A DNA stretch of 64,000 bases. Source: a virus. Of this stretch, positions 15,959 through 22,313 are shown one piece after another. Numbering within the stretch: position 1 is the stretch's first letter; each line of letters opens with the position of its first letter. The notes below the pieces were generated by a model that did no database searches, was not told where the DNA came from, and saw only the letters and a list, made by a program, of their open reading frames with translations. The stretch covers positions 62,001 through 126,000 of the IMG/VR virus record IMGVR_UViG_3300031578_000002, one strand, 5' to 3'. The translations under genes were made by a program, and so were the position numbers.

Positions 15959-18565
15959 TTAGTTAACAAATGCAGTTGCACTCCAAAAAAGTCCGTTATA
16001 TATAAATGTAATTGAACCATAATCGGTATTAATAAATGCACATCCATTAGATAAACCATTAATACAATTACCATTGCCATCAACAGTTACTGGATACGTT
16101 AACGATCCACCTTGAATATCAGAAATTATTACCTTCTGTCCGGTTTGGACATTTGGCGATGGTAATAAATATATACATGCACAATCAAATGCAGTATACC
16201 CAGTCACACCAATATATTCATCACTACATGTAAGATAAAAGGGATTTGAATCTGTAAATCTTACGCTAACATTATTTAGCCTTCTATCAACATATTCTTT
16301 ATCAACAATACTACGATTAGTATAGTATGCACTATTATCAGTAGAATATGTCATGCCTGAAACAGTAATAACACATATTTTACCACCAGAACCCGATAAT
16401 GCTGAACTTCCAAATATAATATCTCCACCTTTCGTACATGTTGTTATGGTACTACTTGTTTTATTAAAGTTTAAATACGCACAACTTAAAGAATTTGTTG
16501 AGACAATACAAGTATTTGTATTAGTTAATGCTCCACCGAGACAAACTTGATGACCAGAGCAGCTAATACCATTTGTGCCACCAGTTACGTAAATCGTTTC
16601 AATGTTACCAATTCTAGTGTTGGTATTTCCGGTATATGTACTATATGTTGTTGTGTTTACTTTACTATTTAATGCCGTACTTAATGTACCCGTATATGGA
16701 TTAACATTAAAAGTATCTCCAGACCATGTAATTGAGTTACCTGCAAGCGATGATCCATCAACAGAAATTGTATTTAAACTAATATCAATGCCCGTTCCTG
16801 AAAGATATGCATTAGGTAAATTAAATAATGTAAATGTAAGTGTATCACCGCTAACAATTGGATTTGGCGTTGTTACAGCCCATAGTGAATTATACTGTGT
16901 TGCGCCACTTGTTACCGGAATTAAGTCACCGTTACTAATTTCGCCAGAAGGAATAAAATTATAGTCATCAGTACGACCCCAAGTACCAGTACTTGCACTA
17001 TATATACCATTATAAACAGAATTAGTTTGATTCTTAACCAGAACTCTCATTCCCGCAGTTGTTTGAATACTATCAACAATCGTTAAACCGCTTAACGTAG
17101 TATTACCAGTTGTTGCAACAGCAACCGAATCACGTAATTTCAGCCCAACAGCAATACTATCTACATAATATTTTGTTGGTATCCAACATGTATTGGTTGA
17201 ATAATAATTTCCACCATAAAATAACCCCTCACTTAATGTTGTAGATAAATTAACAGTACCGCCTGTTGTTGATAACATAACACCCGTACTATTTGCGCAA
17301 ACAACGTTATTATTATTCGCAATGCTTGCACTTGTACTTGTTAATTTAGCATAACTATTACTAAATTGTGTTTGAGTACAATTAGTAGTATAATAAATAC
17401 GACTATTATTAAAGCTATCACAGGCGTTAAAATTATTAATATTTGCTAATGTAAGTCCATATAAACCCACACCATTTATTGTTGTTCCAGAAGTTAAATT
17501 ACCACCAAGTGCAATTGTTGCACCATCACTAAGTATACGCACACCATTTATTGCAGCAGTAATTGTCCCTGTTCCACCACCACTTGTACTTGAAAATATT
17601 GTAATGGAATCAGAATTTTGCACAATTGTTGTACCCCCACTACCGACAAGCGTTCTAAATTGTAATGTACTACCACTTTTTTGAGAGTATACCTGATAAC
17701 CACCACCAACATTTTGTCCATTTACAACAGCAGTTGTACCAGATAAGTAAATAAATGCTTCATCATATGATATATTAATATAATCTGGTGTTTTTGATTT
17801 AATCGTTCTATCATATATTAAATTGTTCAATGTTTTTGCATAAACTGGTCCACCAATTGCTAATGTCGATCCTGTTGATAAGCTTCCATTAACTGAACTA
17901 ACAGTTAATTTACCTTTTGACAATGGTGCAGACCATGAAGTATTCATGAATACCTCAGATGAATTAGTATAATATGTACAACCAATTTCAAATTGTCCTA
18001 TTTGACTTTGAATGCAACCATCAATTAATATCCACCCAAGTAAATTTGAACTACCCACATATTCATTCCAAATAAACGATTTTGCTGGTGTTTCATTTTT
18101 CACATAACCTCTTTTTGCAATGCCATCGGTTGATGTACCTACATGAACTTTTCCATCAGTACCCCTATAGTAATTATTATAAATTGAACAATAATTACCT
18201 TGATAATCTAAATAATTAGCACCTAAAGTACTAAAGGGTATGACACATAATTGTTGAACACCACTAACACCACTAAAAGCACCAATATTTGTACCGCCAG
18301 TTACATAATTGCCTTGTGGAATCAATGTATCATATTTTTTCTCAACTAAACACGTATCCAATACACCCGTCTTATACCAATGTTCTTTACCGCCAATATT
18401 AACCGTTAATCCAGTATATCTTTCACTTGAGATGATTGTCGTATTAACCTCAGTACATGCAGAATATGGTAAATGACTACCGCAATAAACTCTATTACTT
18501 AAATAACGTTTGTCAATTGGATTAGGTGCTGCAATTTTTATATTTTCATTATATTGTATTGTCAT
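15959..18565 (-). CDS. Large tail fibre/adhesin (868 aa)
   Basis: Mosaic fibre. N-terminal attachment-like domain (IDKRYLSNRVYCGSHLPYSA ... RYTGLTVNIGGKEHWY) shared with the 380-aa fibre. A region at about residues 90-210 (FIWNEYVGSSNLLGWILIDG) is unique. Then GYQVYSQKSGSTLQFRTLVG resembles the NTASNLGSG repeat units of the 1125-aa fibre. The segment GLKLRDSVAVATTGNTTLSG ... VKNQTNSVYNGIYSASTGTW is a known phage fibre module of the type GIYxVxxxGxWxRxxDxD. The C-terminus (GQKVIISDIQGGSLTYPVTV ... NTDYGSITFIYNG) is shared with the 380-aa protein. It stops 33 nt before the next gene. Confidence 0.78.
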   Translation of the reverse strand: MTIQYNENIKIAAPNPIDKRYLSNRVYCGSHLPYSACTEVNTTIISSERYTGLTVNIGGKEHWYKTGVLDTCLVEKKYDTLIPQGNYVTGGTNIGAFSGVSGVQQLCVIPFSTLGANYLDYQGNYCSIYNNYYRGTDGKVHVGTSTDGIAKRGYVKNETPAKSFIWNEYVGSSNLLGWILIDGCIQSQIGQFEIGCTYYTNSSEVFMNTSWSAPLSKGKLTVSSVNGSLSTGSTLAIGGPVYAKTLNNLIYDRTIKSKTPDYINISYDEAFIYLSGTTAVVNGQNVGGGYQVYSQKSGSTLQFRTLVGSGGTTIVQNSDSITIFSSTSGGGTGTITAAINGVRILSDGATIALGGNLTSGTTINGVGLYGLTLANINNFNACDSFNNSRIYYTTNCTQTQFSNSYAKLTSTSASIANNNNVVCANSTGVMLSTTGGTVNLSTTLSEGLFYGGNYYSTNTCWIPTKYYVDSIAVGLKLRDSVAVATTGNTTLSGLTIVDSIQTTAGMRVLVKNQTNSVYNGIYSASTGTWGRTDDYNFIPSGEISNGDLIPVTSGATQYNSLWAVTTPNPIVSGDTLTFTLFNLPNAYLSGTGIDISLNTISVDGSSLAGNSITWSGDTFNVNPYTGTLSTALNSKVNTTTYSTYTGNTNTRIGNIETIYVTGGTNGISCSGHQVCLGGALTNTNTCIVSTNSLSCAYLNFNKTSSTITTCTKGGDIIFGSSALSGSGGKICVITVSGMTYSTDNSAYYTNRSIVDKEYVDRRLNNVSVRFTDSNPFYLTCSDEYIGVTGYTAFDCACIYLLPSPNVQTGQKVIISDIQGGSLTYPVTVDGNGNCINGLSNGCAFINTDYGSITFIYNGLFWSATAFVN

Positions 18566-18567
18566 AA

Positions 18568-19680
18568 TTAACTATTTTTAAACGTCATACTATAATTTAT
18601 ACTTGTTGGGTAATTGCTAACATAAAAACAATAATTAACACTTGACCAACAACTACTTGGTGAATCAATTGCTGCCGTCGTTGCCGCAGAAAATAAGTCA
18701 CCTGAAATTGTTCCAGTATTCGATGAAAAATTACCAGCAATCCATTTAGTTTTTGCAGTAGATGTTGCGGGAATTGCAAGCCAAATATAGTTTCCAGTTG
18801 TATTATAATTTGTAACAATTGTATCGCCAGTACTATGTCCAATACAAACATTACCAGCAGTACAAGCATTATTTATTAGTGCTTGACCGATTGTTGGCGT
18901 GGTTCCAGTACTTCCCCAAAAATATGGATATACGCCTGTAATTGTAATTTGTTTTGAAGGTGATGTGGTTCCAGCAGCACAACATGTCATTCCAATAATT
19001 GTTCCATCGCTTTTCTTCGGATAGTCACCTGTTAAATATGATACATTTCCATAAACAACATTATTTCCAATTTGAACTGCTCTTGATGCGAGAGCCACAC
19101 TATTAGTTAAGCTAGATGATGATACATTACAAATAACACCACCAATATCGGTATAATTATATGTTGAAGGCAATCCTGTTCTCACCGAAGGTCCACCACA
19201 ATAAGCGGGTACGACACTACCTTGACTATATGTTCCACATGCAGTAAATGCAATTTGACAACCCGCTTCAAATAATGTTCCTGATGGCGTTAATGATAAC
19301 GTATTTGAATTTGCAACACATGTAGGCGCTAGTGTTGGTGCTAATATTAACTCAAGAACTCTTGATAAATCACAACCAGTAATTGATGTTAATGAGTTTA
19401 ATCCACCAACAGTACATGTTGTTGGAGATGTACAATTATAAATTGTTGAGCTGCCTGATGCTGAAGATTGAGCTAATTCAATTTGATTTTTTGTTGAGGA
19501 ATATGTTAATACATATCCATTAGTTTCACCTGTCACTATAATAGGTATGCTACCGCCATCACCAGTAAGTGATAATCCACTAACACTTGTAATTATGGTT
19601 TGTCCATCTAATGTCAATGTTGTTCCACTTAATTGTTGAAACTGAAGAGAATCTAAATTCGGACGTGCAAAAAATGTCAT
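18568..19680 (-). CDS. Cysteine-rich fibre-region protein (370 aa), first gene of the unit
   Basis: Paralogue of the 327-aa protein at 14943 with an added N-terminus (MTFFARPNLDSLQFQQLSGT; the phrase RPNLxxxQF also opens the 1125-aa fibre). Other matching parts are TIYNCTSPTTCTVGGL, YFWGSTGTTPT, NYIWLAIPATSTAKTKWI and CFYVSNYPTSINYSM. High cysteine content again. It is the promoter-proximal gene of a minus-strand run of fibre genes and overlaps none; the next gene starts 2 nt after its stop. Confidence 0.68.
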   Translation of the reverse strand: MTFFARPNLDSLQFQQLSGTTLTLDGQTIITSVSGLSLTGDGGSIPIIVTGETNGYVLTYSSTKNQIELAQSSASGSSTIYNCTSPTTCTVGGLNSLTSITGCDLSRVLELILAPTLAPTCVANSNTLSLTPSGTLFEAGCQIAFTACGTYSQGSVVPAYCGGPSVRTGLPSTYNYTDIGGVICNVSSSSLTNSVALASRAVQIGNNVVYGNVSYLTGDYPKKSDGTIIGMTCCAAGTTSPSKQITITGVYPYFWGSTGTTPTIGQALINNACTAGNVCIGHSTGDTIVTNYNTTGNYIWLAIPATSTAKTKWIAGNFSSNTGTISGDLFSAATTAAIDSPSSCWSSVNYCFYVSNYPTSINYSMTFKNS

Positions 19681-19709
19681 TTTATCATGTTTTTATATAA
19701 TTATTAATT

Positions 19710-19728
19710 CTAAACTTTTGAAGTTTAG
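19710..19728 (-). promoter_or_regulatory. Leader hairpin in the fibre transcript
   Basis: Perfect 8-bp stem with a 3-nt loop (CTAAACTT, CAA, AAGTTTAG on the minus strand) in the 60-nt leader between the promoter element at 19740 and the ATG at 19680. It may stabilise the message or control translation. Confidence 0.35.
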
Positions 19729-19739
19729 CTTTATCTATA

Positions 19740-19747
19740 ATAAATAC
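19740..19747 (-). promoter_or_regulatory. Putative late promoter element GTATTTAT
   Basis: Coding-strand GTATTTATTA 60 nt upstream of the first fibre-unit gene and about 33 nt downstream of a strong terminator. Confidence 0.6.
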
Positions 19748-19780
19748 AAAAAATTCTAATTAAAAACGACATAACATAAA

Positions 19781-19810
19781 AAACCTCATAAGAATTTTCT
19801 TATGAGGTTT
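19781..19810 (-). terminator. Strong Rho-independent terminator
   Basis: Perfect 12-bp stem (AAACCTCATAAG with its complement) and 6-nt loop, followed on the minus strand by six T. It closes transcription coming from the non-coding and tRNA region and insulates the fibre promoter at 19740. Confidence 0.85.
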
Positions 19811-19937
19811 CTATTTAAAAAGTTATTATTAATTTAGTTCTTTTACTGCAATCACATTTTTTAAAAATCCTGTAATTGACTATTAATTTTCTATTTATCT
19901 TTGACCCAATTTCTTCCCTTATTATATAATTTCAACC

Positions 19938-19945
19938 ATAAATAC
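19938..19945 (-). promoter_or_regulatory. Putative promoter of a short non-coding transcript
   Basis: Coding-strand GTATTTATG with no gene before the terminator at 19781-19810. A transcript of about 130-150 nt with no ORF longer than a few codons would result. Confidence 0.4.
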
Positions 19946-19970
19946 TATAAACATTTAAAAATAAAATTGA

Positions 19971-20004
19971 GCAAAGTTTGATATGTTCAATGTCAAATCT
20001 TTGC
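19971..20004 (-). terminator. Terminator-like hairpin
   Basis: Stem GCAAAG plus TTGA paired with TCAA plus CTTTGC, with one mismatch and an 11-nt loop; T-rich sequence follows on the minus strand. It probably ends a transcript from the tRNA region before the promoter element at 19938. Confidence 0.55.
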
Positions 20005-20370
20005 CCAATCCATTTTGGAATTATATCTTCTTATATAAGAGAAGAAGTTCTTCCATAATTTCAGCTGTTCAATAACTTTTATCAGGAATCTTGCTAACCA
20101 TAACAATGTTATGCGCTTCACACACCATAAAAGAGCTGAGTATTTCTACTTATCCTAAGTGTGTACCTTTGAGTAACTACTCTTTTAGCCAAGTTATTTA
20201 CTCTTTTTTCACAGCCAAAAATCTTTTTTGAAAAAGACTGTACTTCTACAGCCAAAACCATTCTTAATCATCAAATGTTAGACAGCACGCCTCATTTTTA
20301 TGAAAAAACTGGTACTGACAGCTAAAAATAATAATGTGGGAATATTTTAAAAGTATTTTTTGTTTTTTAT
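20005..20370. other. Gene-free stretch with imperfect hairpins and a short repeated motif
   Basis: No convincing ORF on either strand. A 7-bp stem AAAAGAG/CTCTTTT encloses about 45 nt (near 20127-20185) containing smaller inverted repeats. The phrase ACAGCCAAAA or ACAGCTAAAA recurs three times (about 20212, 20250 and 20319). It may be part of a processed tRNA-region transcript or decayed tRNA genes; nothing firmer can be said. Confidence 0.4.
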
Positions 20371-20371
20371 G

Positions 20372-20414
20372 CAAGTTCTACGGACTTGTGACTTAACCGC
20401 TTGTCTAATCATCC
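20372..20414 (-). tRNA. tRNA-like 5' half, anticodon GUA by position, no T-arm downstream
   Basis: Canonical 5' half on the minus strand: acceptor strand GGATGAT, T8-A9, D-stem GAC/GTC around an AAGCGGTTAA loop, A26, then a perfect 5-bp anticodon stem CAAGT/ACTTG with loop CCGTAGA. By position the anticodon is GTA (Tyr), but base 33 is C instead of T. No T-arm follows within several hundred bases. Instead, a T-arm and a matching 3' acceptor strand lie just upstream (20421-20450). This is a broken, or possibly rearranged, tRNA gene. Confidence 0.45.
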
Positions 20415-20420
20415 TCTAAG

Positions 20421-20523
20421 AGATAATTGTGGATTCGAACCACTGATTTACTGTAAACACTTTACGTTTTCCCTTTGTATTTTAAAGAACTCTACCAAAA
20501 GACCAACCATTTGGTATATTATC
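20421..20523 (-). tRNA. tRNA-like sequence with a clear T-arm, anticodon unresolved
   Basis: The 3' part is tRNA-like on the minus strand: GTGG-TTCGAAT-CCAC T-arm followed by AATTATC, and before it a GTAAA/TTTAC hairpin that could be a long variable arm. The 5' part can be folded (GATAAT pairs with ATTATC; TCTTT/AAAGG anticodon-like stem), but the loop lacks the invariant T33, so I cannot assign an anticodon. The 3' acceptor strand also pairs with the 5' half at 20414 (7 bp, two G-T). Confidence 0.4.
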
Positions 20524-20584
20524 GCTCTTTTTTATTTTTTTAACACATTTGAATTTGCCATATTATACTAAATTTTAATTTTAA

Positions 20585-20593
20585 TATAAATAC
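20585..20593 (-). promoter_or_regulatory. Putative promoter element GTATTTATA in the tRNA region
   Basis: Coding-strand GTATTTATA between the Ser-like tRNA (20620) and the tRNA-like sequence at 20523; 62 nt upstream of the latter. Confidence 0.45.
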
Positions 20594-20619
20594 CAAACAA
20601 ATTCAAAAAAGCCCAAGTA

Positions 20620-20700
20620 GGGAGAACAGGACTCGAACCTGTAACTCATTGTTTTCAACACAATTGCTTTACCTTTTACTGAAAACACCATTAGTTCTCC
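20620..20700 (-). tRNA. tRNA, probably Ser (UGA by position), atypical
   Basis: Minus strand. T-arm ACAGG-TTCGAGT-CCTGT is perfect. The anticodon arm ATTGT-GTTGAAA-ACAAT is perfect, with T33 and TGA at 34-36. GGAGAAC at the 5' end can pair with GTTCTCC at the 3' end, although this uses the last two bases of the T-stem. The D-arm region is about 10 nt longer than usual, and the variable loop is only 5 nt, which is wrong for a bacterial serine tRNA. Either a degenerate tRNA or one with an unusual structure. Confidence 0.55.
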
Positions 20701-20837
20701 TTGTGTAAGGAGCATTGAGATAGTATTCTTTGTTTTTTATTTTGCTATCTCCCCATATTAAATATGATAAAGAACTTTAGAAGAAATTTGTCAGTGTAGT
20801 TTTGTTTTTGAAAAACCATCAATTTACTTGGGTAAGT

Positions 20838-22136
20838 GTAAAACCCATTCATCACGTAGTATGGGTGAGATGTAAGCGGCCACTATAATAAAATGTAAAT
20901 AAAATTTATACTTTCTTTAAACTTTTTGATTTTTCTTGGTATTTATATATGATGTTGAAAGCTTTTAAATATAGACTTAACCCGAATAAAGAACAAATTG
21001 TTCTTCTTAATAAGCATATTGGCGCAAGTAGGTTTCTATATAATTTAGCTTTGGAAACTAAACAAATTGCTTATGCCGGTAATAAACATAACCTTTCTTG
21101 TTTTGAATTACATTCACAACTAAAAGAATTAAAAGAAGAATGTCCTTGGTTAAAAGAACTTAATTCACAATCTCTACAACAAGCTATAACTAATCTAGAT
21201 AAAGCATATACAACTTTTTTTAAAGGTCAAAATTCATTCCCAAAATTTAAAAAGAAATCTAATGGTGGTAGTTTTAATATACCACAAAGAGTTATAGTAG
21301 AAAATAATAAATTAATTATACCTAAATTTACAAAGAAAAATGGAATAGATATAATCTTACATAGACCAATTAAAGGTGAAATAAGACAAGCAACAATATC
21401 TAAAATACCTACCGGTAAATATTTTGTAAGTATTTTATGTGAAACTGGTGAACAAAATAAACCAAAACCTAAGATTAAAGAAGAAACAACAATAGGAATT
21501 GATTTAGGGATTAAAGATTTTGTAATTACCTCTAATAGTGAAGTGTTTGACAATCCAAAATATTTAAGAAAGGCACAAGATAAATTAAAATATATACAGA
21601 GTAAATATTCAAAAAATAAAGGAAAAAAAATAAAACAAAAATTAGCTAAGTTACATGAAAAAGTAACAAATAAAAGAAAAGATTATTTGCATAAAGTATC
21701 AACTAAATTAATTCGTGAGAACCAAACGATTTGTTTAGAAGATTTGAATGTATCAGGTATGATTAAAAATCATAAGTTAGCACAAAGCATTAGTGATGTT
21801 GGTTGGTCTACATTTGTGACTATGTCAGAATACAAAGCTGAATGGTATGGAACAAATATACTTCGTATTGGTAGATTTGAACCTAGTAGTAAGACATGTT
21901 CATGTTGTGGTAACATTAACGAAGAACTAACATTAAAAGATCGTGAATGGACTTGTGTTAGGTGTAACACTAAACACGACAGAGATATAAATGCTGCTGT
22001 AAATATTAAAAATTTTAGTTTAAGAAATATCTTGTCAGGGACTGACAGGAAAAATCATGACGAACTGCCTACGTTAGTAGGAGTACTGACTCATGAAGCC
22101 CAACCCATCAGCACTGCTGTGGGTGGGTAGTTCACT
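20838..22136 (+). mobile_element. IS200/IS605-type TnpB element without tnpA
   Basis: Left end GTAAAACCCAT with hairpin ACCCAT/ATGGGT (20843-20866) and the shared sequence ATGTAAGCGG. Right end is a hairpin ACCCA-CAGCA/TGCTG-TGGGT (22103-22124) followed by GGGTAGTTCACT. The same ends bound the second element at 53042-54456. Only tnpB is present, so movement would need a transposase in trans. It sits in the tRNA region. Confidence 0.75.
20949..22130 (+). CDS. tnpB: TnpB RNA-guided nuclease homologue, IS605 type (393 aa)
   Basis: Complete TnpB. N-terminal MMLKAFKYRLNPNKEQIVLL and GASRFLYNLAL are the family start. The RuvC triad is intact: GIDLGIKDF (Asp, about residue 185), LEDLNVSGM (Glu, about 260) and HDRDINAAVNI (Asp). 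The zinc finger is CSCCG with CVRCN. These proteins cut DNA under an omega RNA that ends in the element's right end; here the RNA would overlap the 3' part of the gene to about 22136, and its guide would be the flanking DNA after that point. The last 60 codons are RNA scaffold-like. A GTATTTATA motif directly abuts the ATG. Confidence 0.9.
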   Translation: MMLKAFKYRLNPNKEQIVLLNKHIGASRFLYNLALETKQIAYAGNKHNLSCFELHSQLKELKEECPWLKELNSQSLQQAITNLDKAYTTFFKGQNSFPKFKKKSNGGSFNIPQRVIVENNKLIIPKFTKKNGIDIILHRPIKGEIRQATISKIPTGKYFVSILCETGEQNKPKPKIKEETTIGIDLGIKDFVITSNSEVFDNPKYLRKAQDKLKYIQSKYSKNKGKKIKQKLAKLHEKVTNKRKDYLHKVSTKLIRENQTICLEDLNVSGMIKNHKLAQSISDVGWSTFVTMSEYKAEWYGTNILRIGRFEPSSKTCSCCGNINEELTLKDREWTCVRCNTKHDRDINAAVNIKNFSLRNILSGTDRKNHDELPTLVGVLTHEAQPISTAVGG

Positions 22137-22265
22137 GAAATAACGAACAGTTTCCTTTTTATTTTTTCATTAATTTAAAGAACGTTGTCCTAAGACGATA
22201 CAAACATAAAATTAATTATTTTAATTTGCAAGCTTTTTATAAAAAAAATATAATTGTCTTGGGTA

Positions 22266-22274
22266 TATAAATAC
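22266..22274 (-). promoter_or_regulatory. Putative promoter element facing the tRNA region across the insertion
   Basis: Coding-strand GTATTTATA on the minus strand with no minus-strand gene following until the tRNAs beyond the TnpB element. It may be the original promoter of the tRNA region, now separated by 1.3 kb of insertion. The rest of 22137-22313 holds no gene I can see. Confidence 0.4.
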
Positions 22275-22313
22275 GTAATGTTTTTACAAAATGTTATATT
22301 TTTAATAAAATAT

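Noticed and set aside
8075-19680. Diversity-generating retroelement acting on the fibres
   Set aside because: No reverse transcriptase or template/variable repeat pair with adenine-specific changes was seen; the shared 116-bp block is identical, not mutated at adenines.
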